Source of the DNA: Herbaspirillum sp. RTI4 | GTDB taxonomy: Bacteria; Pseudomonadota; Gammaproteobacteria; Burkholderiales; Burkholderiaceae_D | Assembly (NCBI RefSeq): GCF_034313965.1 | Contig: NZ_JAVIWQ010000002.1 | Coordinates: 2,232,001 to 2,296,000 of the forward strand | Length of the DNA stretch: 64,000 nt | Reading direction: 5' to 3' | Position numbers and translations under genes: made by a program | Part shown: positions 30,316-41,891 of the stretch, piece after piece | Numbering within the stretch: the first letter of the stretch is position 1 | Layout: each line of letters starts with the position of its first letter | Notes under the pieces: model-generated | The model's database searches: none | The model's input: only the letters and a program-made list of their open reading frames with translations | What the model was told of the DNA's origin: nothing

Positions 30316-32868
30316 TTATACGCGCAAGGCCTGCAACAGCTCGGTTTCCAGCTGGATCTGGTTGCGCGGATTATTGAGCGCCTGACCATCGACCAGAAAC
30401 ACATCCTCGACCCGTTCGCCCAGGGTCATGATCTTGGCGGTGTGCAGGTTGATCTGGTATTTGGCGAGGATGCTGGAGACGCTGTACAGCAAGCCGTTGC
30501 GGTCATTGGCGGAGATCGACAGCAGGTAATACTGGCCGCGTTCGTCCGGCCGCAAATTCACGGTCGGCACCAGCGGGAAGGTTCGCGACTGGCGCGACAG
30601 ACGGCCGCGACTCGGTGAGGGCAGGGCTTGTTCCGAGCTGAGCAATTCGGCCAGTTCGTGTTCGATCAGGTTGATGATGTCGCGGTAATTGTGGGCGAAC
30701 ATCGGGGCGCTGATCAGGAAGCTGTCGAGTGCATAGGCGTGTTTGGTGGTGTGGATTTTGGCATCCAGGATGCTGAAACTTTTTTCGTCGAAGTAGCTGC
30801 AAATCCGGGCGAACAAATCATTTTTGTCCTTGACGTAGACGGCCACCTGGACGCCTTCGCCTATGGGGGCCAGACGGCATTTCACCAGTGGGATAGGGCT
30901 GTCGATTTTGTCGAAAAAGGAGCGTGTCTGCCATGCAATTTCGGAGGCATCGTGGCGCAGGAAGTAGGACAGGTCGAGCGATTGCCAGAAGGCTTCATGG
31001 GCATCGCTGTCCATGCCGTAGAGGCGCAGGGTTTTGATTGCTTCCTGCTGGCGATTTTTCAATTCACGGTCGGCCGATGGCGCTTCTCCACCGAGCACGC
31101 GCAGGGTCATGCGATACAGGTCTTCCAGCAGCTTGCCTTTCCATGCGTTCCAGACTTTTGGGCTGGTGCCGCGGATATCGGCCACGGTGAGCAGGTAGAG
31201 CGCGGTCAGGTGGCGCTCGTCTTTGACACTGGCTGCAAACTGGGCGATGACGTCTGGGTCGGACAGGTCGCGTTTTTGCGCGACTTGCGACATGCTCAGA
31301 TGGTGTTGCACCAGAAATTCGATCAGTTCGGTATTTTCCGGCGAGATCTCGTGCTGCTGGCAGAATTGCCGCGCATCGGCGATGCCAAGCTGGGAGTGGT
31401 CGCCGCCGCGTCCTTTGGCGATGTCGTGGAACAGGGCGGCCACCAGCAGAATCCAGGGTTGGCTGAAATTGGCGATCAGTTGGCTGCAAAACGGGTATTC
31501 GTGCGCATGCTCGCTGCGCTGGAAGCGGCGCATGTTGCGCAATACCATCAGGATGTGCTGATCGACGGTATAGACGTGGAACAGGTCGTGCTGCATCTGT
31601 CCGACGATATGGCGAAAATTAGGCAGGTAGCGGCCCAAAATGCTGGTCTGGTTCATGCGGCGGAAGGCGTTGGTGACGCCTTGTTTGGCCTGGATGATTT
31701 TCATGAACAGCTGGTGATTGACCGGATCGCGCCGGAAGGCGTTGTCGATATTGAGACGGGCGTGCCACAGCGCCCGCATGGTGCGCGCTGACATGCCTTT
31801 CAATTCCGGATTTTCGGCCATCACCAGGAATACTTCCAGCATGGCACTGGGCGCTGTTTCGAAGGTGTCGTCGTGGCTGATGTCGACGAAACCGTTGAGT
31901 TCGTTGAATCGTTCATTGATCTTGCGCGGGACGCTGTGCTGCGGGAATAACTGCGCCTCGATGTTTTGCATCAGGATGGCATTGAGCTGCGTTACGGTTT
32001 TCGCGGCCAGATAATAGCGTTGCATCAGGTATTCGCTGGCGCGGCGGGTATCGGTGGTTTTGAAGCCGAAAGTTTTGGCGATCGGGGTTTGCAGGTCGAA
32101 GACCAGGCGATCTTCGCGTCGGCCGGCTTCGAGGTGCAGCCGGATGCGGATGTCCTTGAGCGCACGTTCTTTTTGCGTCAGTTGTCGGGCTTCGGTAGGC
32201 GTAATCAGGCCGCGTTTGGCCAGTTTGCTCCAGGAATCGCCCAGACCGGCGGCGCGCGCTACCCAGAGAATGACTTGCAGGTCGCGCATGCCGCCGGGGC
32301 TTTCCTTGCAATTCGGTTCCAGGCTGTAGGGTGTGTCTTCGTATTTGGTGTGGCGTTGCCGCAATTCGAGCATCTTGGCTTCGAAAAAGGCGGTTGGATC
32401 GAGCGCTTCCCGATAACGCTTGAGCAGAGTAGAAAACAAGATGGCGTTGCCGGCGACGATGCGTGCTTCGAGCAGGCAGGTTTGTACCGTAATGTCGGCC
32501 GCTGCTTCGCTCAGACATTCGTCCACGGTGCGGATGCTGTGCCCGATTTCCAGGCCCATGTCCCAAAACAGTTGCACCAGTTTTTCGAGCTTTGCCTGCA
32601 AGGCCTCGTCCGGTGCGTCGCTCAGCAAAACCAGGACGTCCACATCGGAAAACGGAAACAGTTCGCCGCGGCCGTAGCCGCCGACGGCCACCAGCGTTGC
32701 ACTGGCGGGCATTTTGTAGTCGGTCCAGGCTTGAATCAGTGCGGCATCGACATTGCGCCGCAATTGCGCCAGCAGACGATCCGGCCTTTGGTCTTCCGTA
32801 AATGCTGCCAGTGCCGTCAGGCGCTGAGTCTTTAATTGCTTCTTGAGCGTGGCGGCGAGTGGCGGCAT
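30316..32868 (-). CDS. glnD: PII uridylyltransferase / uridylyl-removing enzyme
   Basis: Senses glutamine and adds or removes UMP on PII proteins, controlling nitrogen assimilation. The 850-residue protein has the full domain order: nucleotidyltransferase ([19 protein letters not shown], about residues 65-83, with the catalytic Asp pair), a linker domain, an HD phosphohydrolase domain ([17 protein letters not shown], about 490-510), and two C-terminal ACT domains that bind glutamine (the second begins [20 protein letters not shown]). It is 26 bp downstream of map on the same strand, a conserved order. Confidence 0.97.
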   Translation of the reverse strand: MPPLAATLKKQLKTQRLTALAAFTEDQRPDRLLAQLRRNVDAALIQAWTDYKMPASATLVAVGGYGRGELFPFSDVDVLVLLSDAPDEALQAKLEKLVQLFWDMGLEIGHSIRTVDECLSEAAADITVQTCLLEARIVAGNAILFSTLLKRYREALDPTAFFEAKMLELRQRHTKYEDTPYSLEPNCKESPGGMRDLQVILWVARAAGLGDSWSKLAKRGLITPTEARQLTQKERALKDIRIRLHLEAGRREDRLVFDLQTPIAKTFGFKTTDTRRASEYLMQRYYLAAKTVTQLNAILMQNIEAQLFPQHSVPRKINERFNELNGFVDISHDDTFETAPSAMLEVFLVMAENPELKGMSARTMRALWHARLNIDNAFRRDPVNHQLFMKIIQAKQGVTNAFRRMNQTSILGRYLPNFRHIVGQMQHDLFHVYTVDQHILMVLRNMRRFQRSEHAHEYPFCSQLIANFSQPWILLVAALFHDIAKGRGGDHSQLGIADARQFCQQHEISPENTELIEFLVQHHLSMSQVAQKRDLSDPDVIAQFAASVKDERHLTALYLLTVADIRGTSPKVWNAWKGKLLEDLYRMTLRVLGGEAPSADRELKNRQQEAIKTLRLYGMDSDAHEAFWQSLDLSYFLRHDASEIAWQTRSFFDKIDSPIPLVKCRLAPIGEGVQVAVYVKDKNDLFARICSYFDEKSFSILDAKIHTTKHAYALDSFLISAPMFAHNYRDIINLIEHELAELLSSEQALPSPSRGRLSRQSRTFPLVPTVNLRPDERGQYYLLSISANDRNGLLYSVSSILAKYQINLHTAKIMTLGERVEDVFLVDGQALNNPRNQIQLETELLQALRV

Positions 32869-32894
32869 GGTCGTTTTTCTGATGGCGGGATCGG

Positions 32895-33707
32895 TCAGGC
32901 GGCTTTGTCGATGATGGACGATGGCGGCGGCATGCCGGGCGATACGGTCAGCACTTCATAGCCGGTCTCGGTGACCAGGACGGTATGCTCCCACTGCGCT
33001 GACAAGCTGCGGTCTTTGGTTTTGATGGTCCAGCCGTCACCCATTTCACGGATTTCACGACGCCCGGCGTTGATCATCGGTTCGACGGTGAAAATCATGC
33101 CGGCTTCCAGTTTTTCCAGGGTGCCCGGACGGCCGTAATGCAGCACTTGCGGTTCTTCGTGGAAAACGGTGCCGATGCCGTGGCCGCAAAATTCGCGCAC
33201 GACGCTGTAGCCGGCTTTTTCTGCGTGCTGTTGAATGACGTAACCGATATCGCCCAGATGCGCGCCCGGTTTGATTTTGTCTATGCCCAACCACATGCAT
33301 TCGTAGGTGATGGCGCTCAGGCGACGCGCCAGGATGGACGGTTCGCCGACGAAAAACATGCGGCTGGTGTCGCCGTGGTAACCGTTCTTGATGACAGTGA
33401 CGTCAATATTGAGCACGTCGCCGGATTTCATCACTTTGTCGCCGGGAACGCCGTGGCAGATGATGTCGTTGAGGGAGGTGCAGACTGACTTCGGATAAGG
33501 CGTGTAGCCGGGCGGGCAGTAATTCAGCGGCGCGGGGATGGTGCCTTGCACATTGACCATGTAGTCGTGGCACAGACGGTCCAGTTCGCCGGTGGTGACG
33601 CCCGGTTTGACGTAAGGGGTAATGAAGTCCAGGACTTCTGCACCCAGTTTGCCTGCGATGCGCATGCCTTCGATATCGGCGTTCGTTTTGATGGAAATAT
33701 TGCTCAT
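32895..33707 (-). CDS. map: Methionine aminopeptidase, type I
   Basis: Removes the initiator methionine from nascent proteins. The start is placed at 33707 ([19 protein letters not shown]), which fits the family N-terminus; a frame nine codons longer adds only hydrophobic residues. The 270-residue protein has the five metal ligands: Asp in [16 protein letters not shown] (two Asp), His in [12 protein letters not shown], Glu in TVEPMIN and Glu in [10 protein letters not shown]. It is divergent from rpsB and leads into glnD. Map next to rpsB is a widespread arrangement. Confidence 0.96.
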   Translation of the reverse strand: MSNISIKTNADIEGMRIAGKLGAEVLDFITPYVKPGVTTGELDRLCHDYMVNVQGTIPAPLNYCPPGYTPYPKSVCTSLNDIICHGVPGDKVMKSGDVLNIDVTVIKNGYHGDTSRMFFVGEPSILARRLSAITYECMWLGIDKIKPGAHLGDIGYVIQQHAEKAGYSVVREFCGHGIGTVFHEEPQVLHYGRPGTLEKLEAGMIFTVEPMINAGRREIREMGDGWTIKTKDRSLSAQWEHTVLVTETGYEVLTVSPGMPPPSSIIDKAA

Positions 33708-33830
33708 AAGTACCAGTACCAGATAGAAATTCAATCATGGATTATAAGCGACGCAGCGTTTGCTTGTAGCTAACGGCACAATGTAAGGCTGGTTGTATCC
33801 TCGTAAGTGGGGTGGGTAGTTGCGCGGCGC

Positions 33831-33860
33831 TTGAACAGGAGGGTGCTTATAGGGTAGAAT
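33831..33860 (+). promoter_or_regulatory. Sigma-70 promoter of the rpsB-tsf operon
   Basis: TTGAAC (33831-33836) and TAGAAT (33855-33860) are separated by 18 bp. Both match consensus at most positions. Transcription would start near 33867, leaving a leader of about 138 nt before rpsB. Confidence 0.7.
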
Positions 33861-33866
33861 GCCGGG

Positions 33867-34004
33867 CTTGCTTGGAGGAACCTTATCCGGGCAGTGAATT
33901 GGTAGTCTTATTGAATTATTGAAGTAAAAATGCGAATTCATCCGACAAGGGTGCCCGGAAGGGTGACCGGATGGATTCCAGACCTAACCCTGGAGAAATA
34001 AATC
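33867..34004 (+). promoter_or_regulatory. Structured rpsB leader, possible S2 autoregulation site
   Basis: The predicted 5' leader of about 138 nt contains a stem ATTCATCCG (33936-33944) with CGGATGGAT (33968-33976), one G-U pair, enclosing GGGTG and CCGG segments. In E. coli ribosomal protein S2 represses rpsB-tsf through its leader. Whether this leader binds S2 is inference. Confidence 0.4.
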
Positions 34005-34751
34005 ATGTCCGTAACCATGCGCGAAATGCTGGAAGCCGGTGTCCATTTTGGTCACCAAACCCGTTTCTGGAACCCTAAGATGGCTCCGTACATCTTTGGT
34101 CATCGCAACAAAATTCATATTGTCAATCTGGAAAAAACCCTGGGCATGTACCAGGACGCGATGAAGTATATCGGCCAGTTGTCATCCAACCGCGGCACTG
34201 TCCTGTTCGTCGGTACCAAGCGCCAAGCGCGCGAAACCATTGCACTCGAAGCACAACGCGCCGGCATGCCTTTTGTCGACCAGCGCTGGCTCGGCGGCAT
34301 GCTGACCAATTTCAAGACGATCAAGACATCGATCAAGCGTCTGAAAGACATGGAAGCGGCGATTGCTGACGGTTCGGCTGAAAAACAAAGCAAAAAAGAA
34401 GCACTGCTGTTTTCCCGCGAAATGATCAAGCTGCAAAAATCCATCGGCGGTATCAAGGACATGGGCGGCATTCCTGACGCCATTTTCGTGATCGACGTCG
34501 GCTACCACAAGGGCGCTATCACTGAAGCGGCCAAGCTGGGTATCCCTGTCATCGGTGTGGTCGATACTAACCACTCCCCTGAAGGCGTGGCTTACATCAT
34601 TCCTGGCAACGACGATTCCGCTAAAGCCATCACCCTGTATGCACGCGGCGTAGCCGATGCAATCCTCGAAGGCCGCGCTGCTGCAGTCAACGAAGTGGTC
34701 GAAGCAATCAAGGGCGGCGATGAATTCGTCGAAGTCAGCGAACAGGCGTAA
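34005..34751 (+). CDS. rpsB: 30S ribosomal protein S2
   Basis: Component of the small ribosomal subunit, needed for S1 binding. The 248-residue protein begins [20 protein letters not shown], the universal S2 N-terminus, and contains [30 protein letters not shown] and [36 protein letters not shown] ribosome site precedes the ATG. It is followed by tandem hairpins and tsf, the conserved order. Confidence 0.99.
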   Translation: MSVTMREMLEAGVHFGHQTRFWNPKMAPYIFGHRNKIHIVNLEKTLGMYQDAMKYIGQLSSNRGTVLFVGTKRQARETIALEAQRAGMPFVDQRWLGGMLTNFKTIKTSIKRLKDMEAAIADGSAEKQSKKEALLFSREMIKLQKSIGGIKDMGGIPDAIFVIDVGYHKGAITEAAKLGIPVIGVVDTNHSPEGVAYIIPGNDDSAKAITLYARGVADAILEGRAAAVNEVVEAIKGGDEFVEVSEQA

Positions 34752-34772
34752 TTGTTCCTGCCCATAGAAATA

Positions 34773-34835
34773 AGCGTCCGCTTCGGCGGGCGCTGGTAAT
34801 AAAAAAGGGGTAACAGCGGTTCGCCCCTTTTTTTT
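34773..34835 (+). terminator. Tandem hairpins with T run between rpsB and tsf
   Basis: First hairpin: AGCGTCCGC and GCGGGCGCT around a TTCG loop (34773-34794). Second: AAAAAAGGGG (34801-34810) with CCCCTTTTTT (34824-34833), ending in a T run. The second looks like an intrinsic terminator, which would lower tsf expression relative to rpsB or reflect a separate tsf promoter. Confidence 0.8.
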
Positions 34836-34915
34836 AAGTAAATTTCGGAATTTTCTGTCGCTGCACTCAATGTATTGAGTCGCACCGACGAGCATCATCG
34901 TTTAGGAGAAACAAT

Positions 34916-35797
34916 ATGGCGGTAATTACGGCTGCACTGGTAGGCGAGCTGCGCGCAAAAACTGACGCACCGATGATGGAATGCAAAAAAGCACTGACCG
35001 AAGCCGATGGCGATCTGGTCAAAGCGGAAGAACTGTTGCGCGTCAAGCTGGGTAGCAAGGCCTCGAAGGCTTCGTCCCGCGTGACTGCGGAAGGCGTTGT
35101 TGCTTCGTACATCGACGGTAAAGTCGGCGCACTGGTGGAAATCAACTGCGAAACCGATTTCGTGACAAAAAATGATGAGTTCCTGGCCCTGTCCGCTGCG
35201 GTTGCGAAACTGGTTGCCGAGAAAAACCCGGCTGACGTCGCTGCTCTGGGCGCTTTGGCATTGGACGGCTCGACAGTCGAAGCCAAGCGCGCTGAACTGA
35301 TCGGCCGTATTGGTGAAAACATGACGATTCGTCGTTTTGCGCGCTTCGAAACACCGGCCTCGCTGACTTCTTATCTGCATGGCACCCGCATCGGCGTGAT
35401 GATCGAGTTTGAAGGCGCGGATGAGCAAGTCGGTAAAGATGTTGCCATGCATGTGGCCGCGATGAAGCCGGTAGCCTTGTCTTCTGACCAGGTGCCAGCC
35501 GAACTGATCGAAAAAGAACGCTCGGTTGCCGCACTGAAAGCGGCTGAATCTGGCAAGCCGGCTGAGATCGTTACTAAAATGGTCGAAGGTTCGGTACAGA
35601 AGTTCCTGAAAGAAGTTTCTTTGTTCAATCAGCAGTTTGTCAAAAACGACAAGCAAACGGTAGAACAGATGCTCAAGGCGACGAATACTGTTGTGAAGTC
35701 ATTCACGATGTTTGTCGTCGGTGAAGGCATTGAGAAGAAGCAGGATGACTTCGCTGCCGAGGTTGCCGCGCAAGTGGCAGCCGCCAAAGCGCAGTAA
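34916..35797 (+). CDS. tsf: Elongation factor Ts
   Basis: Guanine nucleotide exchange factor for EF-Tu. The 293-residue protein has the EF-Ts signature near the N-terminus ([19 protein letters not shown]) and the second conserved block ([20 protein letters not shown]). A GGAGAAAC ribosome site precedes the ATG. It is followed by an ideal terminator, so rpsB-tsf ends here. Confidence 0.99.
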   Translation: MAVITAALVGELRAKTDAPMMECKKALTEADGDLVKAEELLRVKLGSKASKASSRVTAEGVVASYIDGKVGALVEINCETDFVTKNDEFLALSAAVAKLVAEKNPADVAALGALALDGSTVEAKRAELIGRIGENMTIRRFARFETPASLTSYLHGTRIGVMIEFEGADEQVGKDVAMHVAAMKPVALSSDQVPAELIEKERSVAALKAAESGKPAEIVTKMVEGSVQKFLKEVSLFNQQFVKNDKQTVEQMLKATNTVVKSFTMFVVGEGIEKKQDDFAAEVAAQVAAAKAQ

Positions 35798-35810
35798 CAG
35801 CAGGAACAAG

Positions 35811-35833
35811 CGGGCCGAAAGGCCCGTTTTTTT
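35811..35833 (+). terminator. Rho-independent terminator after tsf
   Basis: CGGGCC, a GAAA loop and GGCCCG, followed by seven T. Confidence 0.93.
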
Positions 35834-35949
35834 GGCATGACTGATCGTGGTTGCTGCTTGCATTCACGGCAACGACGGGGCGCAAGCCACCACCAATCAG
35901 GACTGCAAGTACAATCAGTACAATCGAATAGCACGACGGAACCCAGCCA

Positions 35950-36666
35950 ATGACAACACCAGCCTACAAGCGAGTACTCCTTAAACTTTCCGGCGAAGCG
36001 CTCATGGGCGATGATGCCTACGGCATTAATCGCGTCACGATAGAGCGAATGGTGGCGGATGTCGCCGAAGTCGCACAGCTGGGTATCGAGCTGGCCATCG
36101 TCATTGGTGGCGGCAATATTTTCCGCGGTGTCGCTCCCGGTGCGCAAGGTATGGACCGGGCGACTGCCGACTACATGGGCATGCTGGCGACCGTGATGAA
36201 TTCGTTGGCCTTGGCCGATGCCATGCGTCAAGCCGGCATCGTTGCCCGGGTAATGTCTGCCATTGCGATCGAACAAGTGGTAGAACCGTATGTTCGTCCC
36301 AAAGCATTGCAGTATCTGGAAGAGGGCAAAGTCGTGATTTTTGCAGCCGGTACCGGTAATCCGTTTTTTACTACGGATACGGCGGCTGCTTTGCGCGGTG
36401 CTGAAATCGGTGCTGAAATCGTACTCAAGGCCACCAAGGTGGATGGTGTTTATAGCGCCGATCCGAAAAAAGACGCTGCTGCGACCCGGTATTCAACCAT
36501 CACGTTCGATGAAGTCATTTCCCGGCATTTGCAGGTCATGGACGCTACCGCTTTCGCGCTGTGTCGCGACCAGAAATTGCCGATCAAGGTGTTCTCTATC
36601 GTCAAGCCGGGTGCGCTCAAGCGCATTATCATGGGTGAGGATGAAGGCACTCTGGTACACGTATAA
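35950..36666 (+). CDS. pyrH: UMP kinase
   Basis: Phosphorylates UMP to UDP in pyrimidine nucleotide supply; bacterial hexameric amino-acid-kinase fold. The 238-residue protein shows [19 protein letters not shown] at the N-terminus, [11 protein letters not shown], and [20 protein letters not shown] and [13 protein letters not shown] in the nucleotide site. It lies between tsf and frr, the standard order. Confidence 0.98.
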   Translation: MTTPAYKRVLLKLSGEALMGDDAYGINRVTIERMVADVAEVAQLGIELAIVIGGGNIFRGVAPGAQGMDRATADYMGMLATVMNSLALADAMRQAGIVARVMSAIAIEQVVEPYVRPKALQYLEEGKVVIFAAGTGNPFFTTDTAAALRGAEIGAEIVLKATKVDGVYSADPKKDAAATRYSTITFDEVISRHLQVMDATAFALCRDQKLPIKVFSIVKPGALKRIIMGEDEGTLVHV

Positions 36667-36784
36667 ACGGCGTTGCAATCTCTGTTGGAAGTTGCGCGGA
36701 AGACGCATGCAATGACGTATTCATCGCGGGGGTAATGCCCCGTTTTAAAATTATTTAAAGTTATCGGTTCCCATAGGAGGCAGC

Positions 36785-37345
36785 ATGAGTATTGCTGAGG
36801 TTAAAAAGAATTCTGAATTAAGAATGGCAAAGTCGCTGGAAACGCTGCGAGCTGATCTGGCGAAGGTTCGTACCGGCCGCGCGCACGTTGGTATTTTGGA
36901 TCATGTGCAGGTCGATTATTACGGTACGCCGACCCATATTTCGCAGGTCGCCAATCTGACTTTGATTGACGCTCGTACGATAGGCGTGCAGCCTTGGGAA
37001 AAGAAAATGGTGGGTGCCATTGAAAAGGCGATCCGCGATGCTGACCTGGGCTTGAATCCGGCCACACAAGGTGAAATGATCCGCGTCCCGACCCCGGCAT
37101 TGACGGAAGAGCGCCGCAAGGAAATGGTCAAGCTGGTCAAGAGCGAAGCAGAAGATGCCAAGGTTGCTGTGCGCAATATCCGTCGCGACGCCAACGAAAG
37201 CCTCAAAAAGCTGGTCAAGGATAAAACCTGCTCCGAAGATGACGAGCGCCGCGCCCAGGAAGACATTCAAAAACTGACAGACAAATCGATTGCCGATATC
37301 GACAAGATGGTAATCGACAAGGAAAAAGAAGTATTGACGGTGTAG
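36785..37345 (+). CDS. frr: Ribosome recycling factor
   Basis: Splits post-termination ribosomes together with EF-G. The 186-residue protein has [19 protein letters not shown] and the [20 protein letters not shown] block, with the C-terminal [20 protein letters not shown] helix. A perfect AGGAGG site lies 6 bp before the ATG. An imperfect hairpin (37352-37372) follows, without a strong T run. Confidence 0.98.
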   Translation: MSIAEVKKNSELRMAKSLETLRADLAKVRTGRAHVGILDHVQVDYYGTPTHISQVANLTLIDARTIGVQPWEKKMVGAIEKAIRDADLGLNPATQGEMIRVPTPALTEERRKEMVKLVKSEAEDAKVAVRNIRRDANESLKKLVKDKTCSEDDERRAQEDIQKLTDKSIADIDKMVIDKEKEVLTV

Positions 37346-37521
37346 TTTTTGTGGCCGGCATAATGTCGGCCAGTTTCACGGCTGGTACAGGATGCGGGCA
37401 TAACAAAAATTTTTTGCGTATTCCTGTTTTGTTTTTTTGTAAGCTCTTAGTCTTAGCTCTTAGATTCGTTCTCCCGTCCATTTTCAGGCCCGTTTTCACA
37501 CCTTCATCGCCTAGCGTATGA

Positions 37522-38301
37522 ATGGCCCATCACTTGAGTTTTATGAAACATCATAGTTCTACACAATCGGTACCGGCCGTTTCCGCTGTGCCGCGTCATG
37601 TGGCTATCATCATGGATGGTAATGGCCGCTGGGCGACCAAGCGTTTCCTGCCGCGTGTTGCAGGACATGGCAAAGGCGTCGAAGCCGTGCGCGCTATCGT
37701 CGAGGCCTGCGCGGAACGCGGTATTGAATACCTGACTCTGTTTGCTTTCAGCTCGGAAAACTGGCGTCGGCCGCAGGATGAGGTGTCCTTGCTGATGCGC
37801 TTGTTCATGACGGCGCTGGAGCGTGAAATCGGCCGGATGCACACCAATGGCATTCGGCTCAGAGTGATCGGCGATCTGTCTCGCTTCGATCAGAAACTGC
37901 AGGACATGATCGCTCGTGGTGAAAAATTGACTGCCGGCAACCAACGCCTGACGCTGAGCATTTGCGCTAATTACGGCGGGCGCTGGGATGTGATGCAGGC
38001 CGTCGGCAAACTGGTGCGCGAACACCCGGGTGTCGCTGATTTCTCCGAAGAAGCGCTGGCACCGCATCTGGCGATGGCTTATGCGCCGGAACCCGATCTG
38101 TTTATCCGCACCGGCGGCGAACAGCGCATTTCGAATTTTCTGCTATGGCAATTGGCTTATAGCGAACTCTACTTCACTGAAACGTACTGGCCAGACTTCA
38201 ACGCTGCCGCGCTGGACGAGGCGATTGCCTCCTACCGTCAGCGTGAACGGCGGTTCGGCCGCACCAGCGCCCAGTTGGCCCAGCCAGGCGAGATCTCCTG
38301 A
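37522..38301 (+). CDS. uppS: Isoprenyl transferase (undecaprenyl diphosphate synthase)
   Basis: Condenses isopentenyl diphosphates onto farnesyl diphosphate to give the lipid carrier for peptidoglycan and LPS. The 259-residue protein contains [16 protein letters not shown] (catalytic Asp), [14 protein letters not shown], and [20 protein letters not shown]. The start may be the ATG at 37522 or the one at 37543; the N-terminal 20 residues are not conserved. Its TGA overlaps the cdsA ATG (TGATG). Confidence 0.95.
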   Translation: MAHHLSFMKHHSSTQSVPAVSAVPRHVAIIMDGNGRWATKRFLPRVAGHGKGVEAVRAIVEACAERGIEYLTLFAFSSENWRRPQDEVSLLMRLFMTALEREIGRMHTNGIRLRVIGDLSRFDQKLQDMIARGEKLTAGNQRLTLSICANYGGRWDVMQAVGKLVREHPGVADFSEEALAPHLAMAYAPEPDLFIRTGGEQRISNFLLWQLAYSELYFTETYWPDFNAAALDEAIASYRQRERRFGRTSAQLAQPGEIS

Positions 38302-39119
38302 TGCTCAAAACACGGGTACTGACCGCGCTGGTCTTGCTGGCAATTTTATTGCCGATACTGTATTTCCGGCATTTCGGCGCATTTGCTTTGGTCGCACTGG
38401 TATTTTTTTTTGCAGCATCATGGGAAAGCGCGCGGCTGTTTGGTTTCCGTCGCCCGCTGTTAATTGCCGTCGTCTGGTCCGCGCTGATCGTGGTGGCAAT
38501 GCTCAATCCTTCTCCTCCCAATATCGCACTGTTATTTGTTCTGTGCGTGGCGCTGTGGGCGATTCGTTTCGTGCCTGCGCTCAGAACCGGTTTGCCGGTT
38601 CTGGCTTCACTCGGCAACAACTTGCTGGGGATAAGCTATGGCATGGCGATTTTCGGCTGCTTTATTGCTATCGCTACGCTGTTTTTGCGTTCGCCTCTGT
38701 ATTTGCTGTCGGTGATGGCGCTGGTCTGGCTCGCTGATATCGGCGCTTATTTTTGCGGCAAAGCCTGGGGCAGGCGTAAGCTGGCTCCCAGTATCTCTCC
38801 CGGCAAGTCCTGGGAAGGCGCTATCGGCGGCTGGCTGGTAGTCTTGCTGGTGGCTGCAGGCAGCGCCATACTGCCATCCCTTCAGGACACTTTCTCTGCG
38901 CAGGTACAGCAGCGCTGGGGATGGGCTATCTGGTTCGTTATTCTTTCTCTGCTGGTTGCCGCCAGTGTCGTTGGCGATCTGTTTGAATCGCAACTCAAAC
39001 GTCGTGCCGGGTTCAAGGACAGCAGCACGCTGTTGCCCGGTCATGGTGGTGTGCTGGACCGTATTGATGCTCTGATACCGGTGCTGCCGCTGGCAGCTTT
39101 GTTAACACTGTCGATCTAA
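38301..39119 (+). CDS. cdsA: Phosphatidate cytidylyltransferase
   Basis: Integral membrane enzyme making CDP-diacylglycerol from CTP and phosphatidate, the branch point of phospholipid synthesis. The 272-residue protein has about seven to eight hydrophobic segments and the C-terminal signature region: [45 protein letters not shown]. It is coupled to uppS by a 1-bp overlap and followed by dxr. Confidence 0.97.
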   Translation: MLKTRVLTALVLLAILLPILYFRHFGAFALVALVFFFAASWESARLFGFRRPLLIAVVWSALIVVAMLNPSPPNIALLFVLCVALWAIRFVPALRTGLPVLASLGNNLLGISYGMAIFGCFIAIATLFLRSPLYLLSVMALVWLADIGAYFCGKAWGRRKLAPSISPGKSWEGAIGGWLVVLLVAAGSAILPSLQDTFSAQVQQRWGWAIWFVILSLLVAASVVGDLFESQLKRRAGFKDSSTLLPGHGGVLDRIDALIPVLPLAALLTLSI

Positions 39120-39132
39120 GGCGCTATTCCTG

Positions 39133-40305
39133 ATGCAGGCAATTACCCTCCTGGGATCTACCGGCTCGATTGGCAAAGCCACTCTTGACGTCGTGGCGCG
39201 TCATCCTGAGCTTTATACGATACATGCCCTGACGGCTCATCGCAGTGTCGATGCGCTGGCGGCTCAATGCGCGCAGTTTCGCCCACGCGTGGCAGTGGTC
39301 GGTACGGCAGCGGCAGCGCACACCTTGAGCGCTCTGCTGCGCGCGCAAGGTCTGCATACCGAGGTGGAGTATGGCGAGCAGGCGCTATGCGCGGTCGCCG
39401 CCGACGCTGCCTGCGATATCGTGATGGCCTCCATTGTTGGTGCCGCCGGGCTGGCTTCCACTCTGGCAGCAGCCCATGCCGGTAAGAAAATTTTGCTGGC
39501 CAACAAAGAGGCGCTGGTGATGTCCGGCCCATTGCTGATGGATGCCGTTGCGGCCAATGGGGCGGCCTTGCTGCCTATCGATAGCGAACACAACGCTATT
39601 TTTCAATGCCTGCCGCATGATTATCAGCGTTCTCTGACGTCGCACGGCATAGCCAAAATTATGCTGACGGCTTCGGGCGGGCCGTTCCTCCATCGCGCCG
39701 TGGAAAGCCTGACGACGGTGACGCCGGACGAGGCAGTAGCGCATCCGAAATGGGTGATGGGGCGCAAGATTTCGGTTGATTCCGCGACCATGATGAACAA
39801 GGGGCTGGAAGTGATCGAGGCGCACTGGCTGTTCGGCGCTCCGGCTGACAATATCGAAGTGCTGATCCATCCGCAGAGCGTGATTCACTCGATGGTGTCG
39901 TACGTCGATGGTTCGGTACTGGCGCAGCTTGGCAATCCCGATATGCGCACACCGATCGCCCATGCTCTGGCCTACCCGAACCGCATCGCATCCGGGGTTG
40001 CGCAACTCGATCTGGTGCAGATTGGTCAACTGGCTTTTATGCGTCCCGACATGCAACGTTTTCCCTGTTTGCAGCTTGCGTATGATGCCCTCAGAGAGGG
40101 CGGTAGTGCACCGGCCATCCTGAATGCCGCCAATGAAATCGCAGTGGAGGCGTTTCTGAACCAACAAATTGGATTTCGCATGATCGATCAACTGATCGCC
40201 CGGGTAATGGACAGTCTGCCATCGCAGCCAGTGACTGACATAGAGACGCTGCTGGAGCAAGATCGTCTGGCGCGTGCGACGGCGACGGCAGGGCTGAACC
40301 GATGA
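39133..40305 (+). CDS. dxr: 1-deoxy-D-xylulose 5-phosphate reductoisomerase
   Basis: Second step of the MEP isoprenoid pathway, converting DXP to MEP with NADPH. The 390-residue protein starts [19 protein letters not shown] (NADPH-binding loop). It contains [26 protein letters not shown], and [20 protein letters not shown] (metal and substrate site). Its product feeds the isoprenoid chain that uppS uses. The stop overlaps rseP by 4 bp. Confidence 0.98.
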   Translation: MQAITLLGSTGSIGKATLDVVARHPELYTIHALTAHRSVDALAAQCAQFRPRVAVVGTAAAAHTLSALLRAQGLHTEVEYGEQALCAVAADAACDIVMASIVGAAGLASTLAAAHAGKKILLANKEALVMSGPLLMDAVAANGAALLPIDSEHNAIFQCLPHDYQRSLTSHGIAKIMLTASGGPFLHRAVESLTTVTPDEAVAHPKWVMGRKISVDSATMMNKGLEVIEAHWLFGAPADNIEVLIHPQSVIHSMVSYVDGSVLAQLGNPDMRTPIAHALAYPNRIASGVAQLDLVQIGQLAFMRPDMQRFPCLQLAYDALREGGSAPAILNAANEIAVEAFLNQQIGFRMIDQLIARVMDSLPSQPVTDIETLLEQDRLARATATAGLNR

Positions 40306-41669
40306 ATTTACTGCATACCTTACTGGCTTTTGCGGTCGCTCTCGGCACGCTGATCGTCGTGCATGAACTTGGCCATTACTGGATGGCGCGCCTGTGCGGC
40401 GTCAAAGTGTTGCGTTTCTCGGTCGGGATGGGGCGTGTGATTTTTTCGCGTCGCTTCGGCCCCGATCAGACTGAATGGGCATTGTCGGTGCTGCCATTAG
40501 GCGGTTACGTGCAGATGCTCGATGCGCGTGAACAAGATGTCAGCCGCTTGTCGAGCACCGATCTGCGCCGCGAGTTTACCGGGCAATCGGTATGGCGGCG
40601 TATTGCGATTGTGGCCGCGGGTCCGCTCGCCAATTTTGTGCTGGCAATCCTGTTGCTTGCCGGTCTTTACATGCATGGCGTACCGGACCCATTGCCAAAA
40701 CTGCGGCAGGTCGCCGAGCAATCGGTGGCTTATCAGGCCGGGCTGCGCGGAGGCGAGCTGATTACGGCGGTTAATGGACATCCGGTGCAGAACTGGACTG
40801 AGCTGCGCGGCCAGCTCTTGCCTCTGGTCCTGGATAAATCGACCGCGCGACTGGATACGAGTCGCGTGAATTCTGGCTCTGGCGGTGGAAATATACTCGA
40901 CACCTATAGTTTGTCGCTTGCCTCGCTGACCGTGGAGGATCTGGAAACCGATTTTCTGGGCAAGCTGGGACTGGTATTGGCGAGGCCGCCAGCCACATTG
41001 GGGAAAATTGCACCGGGGCCGGCAGAACGCGCCGGCTTGCAAAGTGGCGATCTGATTCTTGATATCGATGGTCGACGGATTGTAGACGGCCTGGCGCTGC
41101 TTGAACTGGTGCGGGCGTCACCCGGCAAAAAATTGCAGATACATGGCTTGCGCGATGAACGTGAATTTAGTTCCGATCTGGTGCCGGATACCGTCGTTGA
41201 AAACGGCGTGGAAATCGGCCGCATTAAGGTAGAACTACCTATGGCGCCGGAAATGACGACGATTAGCGATGCTCCGATACCGGCCTTGTCGAAGGCAGTG
41301 CAGAAGACATGGAATACCAGTTTTCTGACCGTGAAAATGTTAGGGAAAATGCTTGTCGGGCAGGTGTCATGGAAAAATATCACAGGCCCGATTACGATCG
41401 CGGACTACGCCGGACAAACGGCGCGAATCGGCGTCGTGAGCTACCTCAGCTTCATTGCATTCATCAGTATCAGCCTCGGGGTAATGAACCTGCTGCCCAT
41501 TCCCGTGCTGGACGGAGGGCATTTACTGTATTATTCGCTAGAGATTTTAACTGGTCGCCCTGTGTCGGAACGCTTCAGTAACATCGCGCAGCGCGCCGGA
41601 ATGGGTCTCTTGCTGATGTTGATGCTGGTAGCGGCATTCAACGACATCGTGCGACTGGCATTTAGTTGA
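40302..41669 (+). CDS. rseP: Intramembrane zinc protease RseP
   Basis: Site-2 protease of the inner membrane that cleaves anti-sigma-E and leftover signal peptides. The 455-residue protein has the metalloprotease motif [13 protein letters not shown] in the first membrane segment, two periplasmic PDZ-like domains (about 110-200 and 205-300; [19 protein letters not shown] is typical), and the C-terminal [14 protein letters not shown] with the third metal ligand. Next to bamA, in the conserved envelope-stress gene order. Confidence 0.97.
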   Translation: MNLLHTLLAFAVALGTLIVVHELGHYWMARLCGVKVLRFSVGMGRVIFSRRFGPDQTEWALSVLPLGGYVQMLDAREQDVSRLSSTDLRREFTGQSVWRRIAIVAAGPLANFVLAILLLAGLYMHGVPDPLPKLRQVAEQSVAYQAGLRGGELITAVNGHPVQNWTELRGQLLPLVLDKSTARLDTSRVNSGSGGGNILDTYSLSLASLTVEDLETDFLGKLGLVLARPPATLGKIAPGPAERAGLQSGDLILDIDGRRIVDGLALLELVRASPGKKLQIHGLRDEREFSSDLVPDTVVENGVEIGRIKVELPMAPEMTTISDAPIPALSKAVQKTWNTSFLTVKMLGKMLVGQVSWKNITGPITIADYAGQTARIGVVSYLSFIAFISISLGVMNLLPIPVLDGGHLLYYSLEILTGRPVSERFSNIAQRAGMGLLLMLMLVAAFNDIVRLAFS

Positions 41670-41891
41670 TCGATTCTTGTGCTTGCGGTAGGTTTGGCGG
41701 CGATCCTGTTTTGGCATCTCCGTCGTTGTTGCCAAGGGTGAAAAGCAGGGAGCTTCCGAATAAACGTAACGATGCATCACATTGCCGCATAGAAATCCCG
41801 GAAGAATAGTTTTGTTTATCCCCGTCGCTACGATTTGATCTGCTGCAAACGTGGCGTGTTGCCGTATTACCGTTAATTAACGAATTAGCTA

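Noticed and set aside
41749-41775. Sigma-E-like -35 (GGAGCTT) before bamA
   Set aside because: One mismatch to GGAACTT, and no TCTGA-like -10 at the expected 16 bp spacing.
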